Shown here piece by piece: positions 1 to 3,139 of a DNA stretch of 11,306 nt. Under the pieces are notes generated by a model that saw only the letters and a program-made list of their open reading frames with translations, made no database searches and was not told the DNA's origin. Numbering within the stretch: the stretch's first letter is position 1; each line of letters starts with the position of its first letter. The position numbers and the translations under genes were made by a program. This DNA is from CAYNRQ01 sp964399875 (lineage in GTDB: Archaea > Aenigmatarchaeota > Aenigmatarchaeia > QMZP01), in NCBI GenBank assembly GCA_964399875.1, contig CAYNRQ010000034.1:1-11306 (forward strand), written 5' to 3'.

Positions 1-26
1 AAACGGCAGCAATCTGGGCTTCCCAG
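1..26 (-). repeat. Second copy of the 5S rRNA 3' end (window edge)
   Basis: These 26 bp are identical, in the same orientation, to 113-138, which is the 3' end of the 5S gene including the helix V and helix I closing strands. The identity stops at 27 (a, against c at 139) and may continue left of the window. On the minus strand this copy is preceded by a different sequence ending in GAGGTT, and no 5S 5' half is present in the 86 bp between the copies. It could be a remnant of a duplicated 5S gene, a duplicated 3' exon, or one side of an integration-type duplication at an RNA gene 3' end. I cannot choose among these. Confidence 0.8.
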
Positions 27-112
27 AACCTCTTTTTCAAGAAAAGACGTTCACGAGAAAAGGAGTTGACATTCTGATCTGTTTGCTAAGTCAACTTCCA
101 CAAATAAACATG
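27..112. other. Spacer between the two 5S 3'-end copies
   Basis: No gene is seen here. On the minus strand, just downstream of the 5S gene, the spacer contains a hairpin with stem GTTGAC/GTCAAC followed by a T-rich run (TCCTTTTCTC at about 66-57). This could serve as a 5S terminator or processing site. A second weak stem (CTTTT/AAAAG) lies nearer the edge copy. Confidence 0.4.
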
Positions 113-134
113 AAACGGCAGCAATCTGGGCTTC

Positions 135-178
135 CCAGCCTCCAGGCCTGATGGCTTCATCCAATATATCCAAGCCAT
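135..178 (-). other. Extra segment in 5S helix IV region (possible second intron)
   Basis: Between GCGGAAAGCTGG and GAAGCCCAG the gene carries about 44 nt absent from a normal 5S. The segment is bounded by a GCTGG direct repeat (183-179 and 139-135). It contains a perfect 8-bp stem, GATGGCTT/AAGCCATC. A relaxed BHB can be drawn: 4-bp helix AGCT/GGCT with one G-U pair and bulges GGA and GGG. Cutting after the second bulge nucleotide gives the junction AGCTGG+GAAGCC. The inner and outer helices are imperfect, so the segment may instead be a retained helix IV extension, as is known for Halococcus morrhuae 5S rRNA. Moderate confidence that it is an insertion, low that it is spliced. Confidence 0.45.
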
Positions 179-234
179 CCAGCTTTCCGCAAGTACAACC
201 CAGACCGACGGGACGTTTAACTTCTGTGTTCGAA

Positions 235-293
235 TTCCCCCACCCATTTCATATTTTCGTACACGCTTTTGCAAGTTCGCCAGAAAAGGGTGT
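235..293 (-). other. Putative BHB intron in 5S rRNA loop C (59 nt)
   Basis: The archaeal consensus runs without a break from TCCCAT to TTCGAACAC (usually TCCCATTCCGAACAC). Here 59 nt separate the two halves. Flanking pairings give BHB geometry: a central 4-bp helix TCCC/GGGG (one U-G pair), a 3-nt bulge ATA on the 5' strand and AAT on the 3' strand, and an inner helix CACCC/GGGTG directly adjacent. Cutting after the second nucleotide of each bulge joins TCCCAT to TTCGAAC, which has exactly the consensus length with one substitution. No strong outer helix abuts the motif, though 5S helix III (CTGT/ACAG) lies just outside. Splicing is inferred. Confidence 0.72.
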
Positions 294-348
294 ATGGGAA
301 CAGGTGTGCCATCCCTCTTTGGCCGCCTAGAAAATTATTAATCAGTGT

Positions 349-360
349 GGTATTTAAAGT
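349..360 (-). promoter_or_regulatory. TATA element of the 5S rRNA gene
   Basis: The minus-strand sequence ACTTTAAATACC is centred about 25 bp upstream of the 5S 5' end at 328, the standard archaeal TATA-to-start distance. Its core TTTAAA is palindromic. A plus-strand ATG lies about 31 bp on its other side (385), so divergent firing is possible. Confidence 0.6.
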
Positions 361-384
361 TTATGCTCCAATTATCTTAGTAAT

Positions 385-450
385 ATGAAACTAAAAGCTG
401 TTTACCTTTCTAATAGAATACTGGATGATCTCAAACGGTTAATTGATTAG
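385..450 (+). CDS. Possible 21-residue small ORF
   Basis: An ATG about 31 bp downstream of the palindromic TATA core at 349-360 opens a 21-codon frame ending in TAG. The peptide starts MKLKAVYLSNRIL and ends LKRLID, which could form an amphipathic helix. There is no Shine-Dalgarno sequence, so it would be read from a nearly leaderless transcript. It is not recognised, and it is in a different frame from the ORF that begins at 558. It may be a chance frame or the stub of a decayed gene. Confidence 0.2.
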   Translation: MKLKAVYLSNRILDDLKRLID

Positions 451-593
451 CTCCTTACCACCAGTCACACACAATTGGTTAATAAGACTGGTGGGATGCG
501 GAGCTCTTGGTTAATTGTTTGAGAGCATTCCGCATAGTGACTGGTGACTGTTAGCGATTGCCTTGTTTGGAACCACCAGTCAGAGACCGGTGG
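449..593 (+). other. Repeat-rich foldable stretch (possible structured leader RNA)
   Basis: CCACCAGTC occurs at 458-466 and 573-581. Its complement GACTGGTG occurs at 486-493 and 539-546, and GACCGGTGG at 585-593. A 9-bp perfect hairpin forms at 458-494 and can be extended by AGCTCC (449-454) with GGAGCT (500-505). That extension excludes a second hairpin, ATGCGGA-GCTC (496-506) with GAGC-AT-TCCGCAT (523-535). GACTGGTG (539-546) can pair with CACCAGTC (574-581), enclosing the TTG codons at 558 and 567. GGTTAATTG is also repeated at 437-445 and 509-517. No known RNA family is recognised. It may be a leader of the downstream ORF or a decayed palindromic mobile repeat. Confidence 0.4.
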
Positions 594-1193
594 AATTCTG
601 ATTTAAAAACAATAGCCAGATATCTTTATCCAAATGAAGGTGAAGGTATTATTGATGGTGATATAGAGGGTGAATGCTTTTTCGCAAACGATATTATTAC
701 AGGAAGATTCATATATTACAGAAAAACAATGCACAGAGAAGCCAGAACAGCAGATGAGTTTAAAGCAAAAACTATGGCTGAAGCTGTAGACGGAAAAAGC
801 AGGCCTTATTTTTGTTTGATTGGTGTTGATTCTGAATATATTTCAGACGGGTTTAAGAGGTTCCAGTCCAGTATAAGGGAGGGCGCTGGTCCATATCCCC
901 TATTCCTGGACCATAATCTTGGAGGGGCTTTTATTGATTTGGCTCAGTCAAAACCATTCCTTAGATGGTCCTCCCGGTCTCCAGAGAGGAGGGTCTTGGA
1001 TAGTGATCCGTTTGTTTTAACTGATGATTATATAGTTGAGCTTGAAAAGATGACAAAGATGGAAAACGTCCCTATAGAAGCAATTGCTATCACAGCTCCT
1101 GTTGATGGCGATTACAAAACAAAGGTCTTTAATTTGCCGGTTGCCAGTATGACAGACACTAACCGCATTGCCATATCAAAAAAGTCTTGGTAA
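558..1193 (+). CDS. Unrecognised protein, up to 211 residues, start uncertain
   Basis: An open frame runs from an in-frame stop at 552 to TAA at 1191-1193. Its composition looks like a soluble globular protein: mixed hydrophobic and charged residues, no signal peptide, no membrane segment. Recognisable stretches are RPYFCLIGVDSEYI around residues 81-95 and GPYPLFLDHNLGGAF just after, but I know no family for them. The only early starts are TTG at 558 and 567, both without a Shine-Dalgarno sequence and inside the repeat-rich stretch. The first in-frame ATG is at about 729, which would delete roughly 57 protein-like residues. The gene may therefore use a weak start under RNA control, or it may be 5'-truncated. 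It ends 39 bp from the 3' end of the convergent tRNA gene. Confidence 0.55.
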   Translation: MPCLEPPVRDRWNSDLKTIARYLYPNEGEGIIDGDIEGECFFANDIITGRFIYYRKTMHREARTADEFKAKTMAEAVDGKSRPYFCLIGVDSEYISDGFKRFQSSIREGAGPYPLFLDHNLGGAFIDLAQSKPFLRWSSRSPERRVLDSDPFVLTDDYIVELEKMTKMENVPIEAIAITAPVDGDYKTKVFNLPVASMTDTNRIAISKKSW

Positions 1194-1197
1194 TGTT

Positions 1198-1207
1198 GCT
1201 TTTATTT
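1198..1207 (+). terminator. T-rich stop of the 558-1193 ORF
   Basis: GCTTTTATTT follows the TAA by a few bases. Archaeal RNA polymerase terminates on such T-runs without needing a hairpin. Confidence 0.4.
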
Positions 1208-1223
1208 ACTTCAAGAGGGATGA

Positions 1224-1232
1224 TAAAAAGAG
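1224..1232 (-). terminator. T-run terminator of the tRNA-Lys gene
   Basis: On the minus strand CTCTTTTTA follows the discriminator base directly. The T5 run is a typical archaeal terminator. The first three bases are CTC, so CCA is not encoded and must be added after transcription. Confidence 0.6.
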
Positions 1233-1246
1233 TGGGCCTGACCGGA

Positions 1247-1290
1247 TATTCAGTTCTGCTGAATGCGCCTGCGGGCGCAGCAACAGGGCA
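1247..1290 (-). other. tRNA-Lys intron 4 (T-loop, 59/60, 44 nt)
   Basis: Outer helix GCCGG/CCGGT (the T-stem itself), central 4-bp helix TTCA/TGAA, 5' bulge AAT and 3' bulge TAT form a canonical BHB. The interior holds a strong hairpin, TGCGCC-CGCA-GGCGCA. Because the bulges are AAT and TAT, any symmetric cut gives the same mature T-loop, TTCAAAT. Confidence 0.9.
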
Positions 1291-1312
1291 TTTGAACCGG
1301 CGACACCGAGGG

Positions 1313-1340
1313 TCCTCTGATATAACATCGTTATATCATT
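1313..1340 (-). other. tRNA-Lys intron 3 (canonical 37/38, 28 nt)
   Basis: Central helix CTCT (positions 32-35) pairs with AGAG near the intron 3' end. The bulges are TAA and GAC. The outer helix is the anticodon stem CGAGG/CCTCG, which is only complete after the 30/31 intron has left. The interior is a perfect 8-bp hairpin, GATATAAC/GTTATATC. Confidence 0.9.
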
Positions 1341-1347
1341 TAAGAGC

Positions 1348-1362
1348 TCCACGACCAGAGTT
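1348..1362 (-). other. tRNA-Lys intron 2 (anticodon stem 30/31, 15 nt)
   Basis: The 15-nt intron is AACTCTGGTCGTGGA. The BHB has outer helix AGAG/CTCT (tRNA positions 21-24 with 32-35), central helix CACG/CGTG, 5' bulge AGA and 3' bulge GAG. Cutting after the second bulge nucleotide restores anticodon stem CGAGG. The interior loop is only 8 nt (AC-TCTG-GT). This is very short for an archaeal tRNA intron. Confidence 0.85.
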
Positions 1363-1379
1363 CTCGTGCTCTAACCAGA

Positions 1380-1433
1380 TTGCTCGTTTCTTTCCCGAGG
1401 GTTTCTTTGTATGCTCGTACGGAAAGAAAGGCT
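1380..1433 (-). other. tRNA-Lys intron 1 (D-loop 15/16, 54 nt)
   Basis: Central helix GCTC (positions 10-13) pairs with GAGC near the intron 3' end. The bulges are AGA and AAT. Cutting after the second bulge base joins AG to TCTGGTTA, a standard D-loop. The interior has a 9-bp stem, TTTCTTTCC/GGAAAGAAA. No outer helix is evident, so this is a relaxed BHB. Confidence 0.85.
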
Positions 1434-1473
1434 CTGAGCTACAGGCCCCTGTTTGTTTTATTTGTGTTATAAT

Positions 1474-1485
1474 GTATATATAAAG
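1474..1485. promoter_or_regulatory. Palindromic TATA element between tRNA-Lys and aIF2-gamma
   Basis: GTATATATAAAG is a strong archaeal TATA box. Its centre is about 31 bp from the tRNA 5' end (minus strand) and about 25 bp from a plausible plus-strand start near 1505, leaving a short leader with a Shine-Dalgarno sequence for aIF2-gamma. Read from either strand it has a TATATA core, and it is the best TATA match in the 67-bp divergent gap. A weaker alternative for the plus strand is TATATTAAAAG at 1503-1513. Confidence 0.6.
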
Positions 1486-1512
1486 TTAGTATAATTATTA
1501 TGTATATTAAAA

Positions 1513-1520
1513 GAGGTGAT
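1513..1520 (+). promoter_or_regulatory. Shine-Dalgarno sequence overlapping the GTG of aIF2-gamma
   Basis: GAGGTGAT is an 8-nt complement of the archaeal 16S 3' end (AUCACCUCC). It contains the GTG at 1516 itself. A ribosome bound here would be spaced correctly for ATT at 1522 (5 nt after GAGG), and too close for GTG. The true start is therefore ambiguous. Confidence 0.5.
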
Positions 1521-2763
1521 TATTTTCCCGAAAAAAGAAAAGTCCGGAAAAAGGCCATTGCCTGAAGTAAACATAGGGATGGTAGGCCATGTGGATCATG
1601 GCAAGACCACACTAACAGCAGCCTTAACAGGCAAATGGACAGATACGCACTCAGAGGAGATTAAAAGGGGTATAACAATAAGACTGGGTTATGCAGAGGC
1701 CACTTTCTATAGATGCAGCAAATGCAAAGGAGCCCAGTGTTATGGAAATAATGTGAAATGCATAAACTGTTTTTCTGAATGCAAACCTATAAGAACAGTG
1801 TCCTTTGTGGATGCACCGGGCCATGAAACCCTCATGACCACAGTGCTTTCAGGAACTGCCTTGATGGATGGAGCCTTACTGGTCATTGCTGCTGATGAAC
1901 CTTGCCCGCAACCGCAGACAAGGGAGCATTTAACAGCCTTGGATATTGTGGGTATAAAGAATATAGTTGTTGTTCAGAACAAGATAGACAAGGTCAATGA
2001 AAGCGAGGCCCTGAAGAACTATAAGGAGATAAAGGCCTTCCTAAAGGGCAGTGTTGCAGAAAAGGCACCCATAATCCCCATATCAGCGCAGCAGAGAATA
2101 AATATAGACGCCCTTATAGAAGCGATTGAGAATGCTATACCAACACCAAAAAGGGATAACAAGAAAGAACCCAAGATGCTTATAGCAAGGTCTTTTGATG
2201 TGAACAAGCCTGGAACAGCAATAGAAAAGCTAAAGGGTGGGGTCCTGGGTGGATCACTTATGTGGGGTGTACTAAAGGTAGGAGATAAGGTAGAGATAAG
2301 ACCGGGAATTAAGATAAAGGAAAGGTTCGAACCCATCACAACAACAATAGCAGGCCTTCAGAAAGCAATGACTGATATAGACAGTGCAACACCTGGCGGT
2401 TTGCTTGGTGTTTCAACAAAGCTTGATCCTTGTTTGACAAAATCAGACAGCCTGTCAGGAAATATACTTGGAATTCCAGGAAAGCTCCCGCCTGTTCTTT
2501 ATGATGTTTCTTTTAAAACCAATCTCCTTGAAAGGGTTGTTGGCTCAAAGCAGGACATGAGTGTAGAGGGGATTAAAACAGGTGATGTGCTTATGTTAAC
2601 AAGCGGTATCACAAGGACTGTTGGCGCGGTAACCAGCTCTTATTCAGGGAAAGCCACTGTGATGCTAAAGATACCCATATGTGCAGATAAGGGGGACAGG
2701 ATCGCTGTTTCTTCGCAGATAATGGGAAGATGGAGACTCATTGGTTGGGGAGAAATAATATAA
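1516..2763 (+). CDS. eif2g: Translation initiation factor aIF2 subunit gamma
   Basis: This is the GTPase core of the archaeal IF2 heterotrimer. It binds GTP and initiator Met-tRNA and delivers it to the small ribosomal subunit in the cytoplasm. From the GTG start, G1 is GHVDHGKT (24-31), switch 1 contains RGITIRLGYA (51-60), and a zinc knuckle has C67-x2-C70 and C82-x2-C85. G3 is DAPGH (99-103), G4 NKID (155-158), and G5 SAQ near 192. These are followed by the two beta-barrel domains II and III, ending IGWGEII. The length of 415 residues is normal for the family. Bacterial IF2 and SelB lack the zinc-knuckle insertion and this ending. The start may be GTG 1516, ATT 1522 or TTG 1558; the last would give MPEVNIGMVGHVDHGKT, close to family N-termini but without a good ribosome site. 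It is transcribed divergently from tRNA-Lys. Confidence 0.97.
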   Translation: MIIFPKKEKSGKRPLPEVNIGMVGHVDHGKTTLTAALTGKWTDTHSEEIKRGITIRLGYAEATFYRCSKCKGAQCYGNNVKCINCFSECKPIRTVSFVDAPGHETLMTTVLSGTALMDGALLVIAADEPCPQPQTREHLTALDIVGIKNIVVVQNKIDKVNESEALKNYKEIKAFLKGSVAEKAPIIPISAQQRINIDALIEAIENAIPTPKRDNKKEPKMLIARSFDVNKPGTAIEKLKGGVLGGSLMWGVLKVGDKVEIRPGIKIKERFEPITTTIAGLQKAMTDIDSATPGGLLGVSTKLDPCLTKSDSLSGNILGIPGKLPPVLYDVSFKTNLLERVVGSKQDMSVEGIKTGDVLMLTSGITRTVGAVTSSYSGKATVMLKIPICADKGDRIAVSSQIMGRWRLIGWGEII

Positions 2764-2777
2764 TGTTTCCATGCATT

Positions 2778-2799
2778 CCCTGGCTAAAGCCATGGGTTT
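2778..2799 (+). repeat. Palindrome 1, IS200/IS605-end-like
   Basis: CCC-TGGCT-AA-AGCCA-T-GGG followed by TTTTC. The layout (a CATTCC lead, a stem with AA loop, then GGNTTTTC) is shared with palindrome 2. It resembles the subterminal hairpins of IS200/IS605 and IS1341 elements, from memory of such ends. Immediately downstream of aIF2-gamma it could also act as a terminator. Confidence 0.4.
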
Positions 2800-2888
2800 T
2801 CAATGAGGCTAAGCAATCATATATACAAACCTCTTCATTGGCTAACAGTCCAAGCCATTATCTTGCTTAACCTAATTGTTGGTTCGGC

Positions 2889-2950
2889 ATGTTGAACCAG
2901 ATTTATGCCCCCATCCTTTGGTTAAAACCAAAGGTTTTCTGGTTCAGCAT
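2889..2950. repeat. Palindrome 2, nested inverted repeat
   Basis: The outer arms ATGTTGAACCAGA (2889-2901) and TCTGGTTCAGCAT (2938-2950) match at 12 of 13 positions, the other being a G-U. The inner perfect 9-bp stem is CCTTTGGTT (2915-2923) with AACCAAAGG (2926-2934) and an AA loop. No transposase is present. It may be a non-autonomous IS605-type remnant or a bidirectional terminator. Confidence 0.5.
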
Positions 2951-2957
2951 AAAATCC

Positions 2958-3056
2958 CTATTCTTCCAGATCAACCATACATTTCCAGCATATAAAATAT
3001 TCTAAAGATGGCATGAAATCCTCGAATTCTTCTCCGCATTCAATACAGATCATCAT
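2958..3056 (-). CDS. 32-residue zinc-ribbon mini-protein
   Basis: An ATG-ATG start opens a 32-codon frame ending in TAG. The peptide contains CIECGEEF near the start and FICWKCMV near the end, i.e. two CxxC knuckles 15 residues apart (C4-x2-C7 and C23-x2-C26). This is the minimal zinc-ribbon arrangement, and chance frames rarely give both knuckles. The stretch between them is acidic and hydrophobic. It lies 83 bp downstream of the surface-protein operon on the same strand. A possible TATA (CTTTTTATA, 3109-3101) is about 49 bp upstream of the ATG, so it may have its own promoter with a short leader. Role unknown; such small ribbons bind nucleic acid or other proteins. Confidence 0.6.
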   Translation of the reverse strand: MMICIECGEEFEDFMPSLEYFICWKCMVDLEE

Positions 3057-3139
3057 GGTTGATCGATTAAAATATGGAAGTTAAGGTTTTAATTCTTTTC
3101 TATAAAAAGTCCGTTTTTAAGTTATTGCCTTCTCGCTTA

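Larger units (their letters stand above)
115..328 (-). rRNA. 5S ribosomal RNA gene, interrupted
   Basis: Read on the minus strand, the gene matches archaeal 5S rRNA landmarks in order. It has a 5' strand GGCGGC that pairs with GCTGCC at the 3' end (helix I), helix II as GGGATG/CGTCCC, and the near-invariant loop C and helix III block ending TCGAACACAGAAGTTAAAC. It also has CTGGGTTGTAC with CTGGGAAGCCCAG (helix V and loop E region). The gene is 214 bp, against about 110-125 nt for a normal 5S. Removing 59 nt at 235-293 and about 44 nt at 135-178 leaves about 111 nt that aligns with the consensus through helices I-III and V. A TATA element lies about 25 bp upstream. The exact ends are uncertain by a few nt. 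The identification rests on sequence and pairing recognised by eye, not on a covariance-model search. Confidence 0.85.
1233..1448 (-). tRNA. tRNA-Lys(CTT) with four BHB introns
   Basis: The 216-bp gene yields a 75-nt tRNA once introns of 54, 15, 28 and 44 nt are removed. The exons give acceptor GGGCCTG with CAGGCCC (7 of 7 pairs), TA at 8-9, D-stem GCTC/GAGC around AGTCTGGTTA, and A26. They continue with anticodon stem CGAGG/CCTCG (5 of 5), anticodon loop CTCTTAC with anticodon CTT at 1344-1342, and variable loop GTGTC. The T-arm is GCCGG-TTCAAAT-CCGGT (one G-U), with discriminator A73. The sequence matches archaeal tRNA-Lys, which typically begins GGGCC and has U33 followed by CTT. Introns sit at 15/16, 30/31, 37/38 and 59/60, each with 4-bp/3-nt BHB geometry; the last three are near-canonical. 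CCA is not encoded. A TATA box lies about 31 bp upstream. If position 37/38 is cut one base later, residue 38 would be A instead of C; the pairing is unaffected. Confidence 0.93.
2764..2957. other. Convergent intergenic region with two palindromes
   Basis: No protein gene is seen. The region lies between the aIF2-gamma stop and the minus-strand zinc-ribbon gene. It is dominated by the two palindromes listed separately, with partial repeats of GGCTAA and CATTGG motifs between them. It probably terminates both converging transcripts. Confidence 0.5.

Noticed and set aside
1..138. CRISPR-like repeat array
   Set aside because: There are only two copies, and the repeat is the end of an RNA gene.
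86..274. 62-codon minus-strand open frame
   Set aside because: It runs through the 5S rRNA gene and its loop C insertion, and the translation has no protein-like features.
450..557. Additional tRNA (D-arm-like GCTC...GAGAGC)
   Set aside because: There is no T-arm consensus, no matching acceptor strand and no anticodon arm. The pairing is better explained by simple hairpins.
1233..1448. Reading the locus as tRNA-Arg(TCT) with a single anticodon-loop intron
   Set aside because: That needs C33 instead of the universal U33 and an A-C mismatch at 31/39, and it leaves the D- and T-loops uninterpretable. The Lys(CTT) model with four introns satisfies every stem and sums exactly to 216 nt.
1187..1483. 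98-codon plus-strand open frame
   Set aside because: It is antisense to the intron-containing tRNA-Lys gene, and its composition reflects tRNA and intron sequence.
2019..2339. 106-codon minus-strand open frame
   Set aside because: It is antisense to the well-conserved aIF2-gamma coding sequence.
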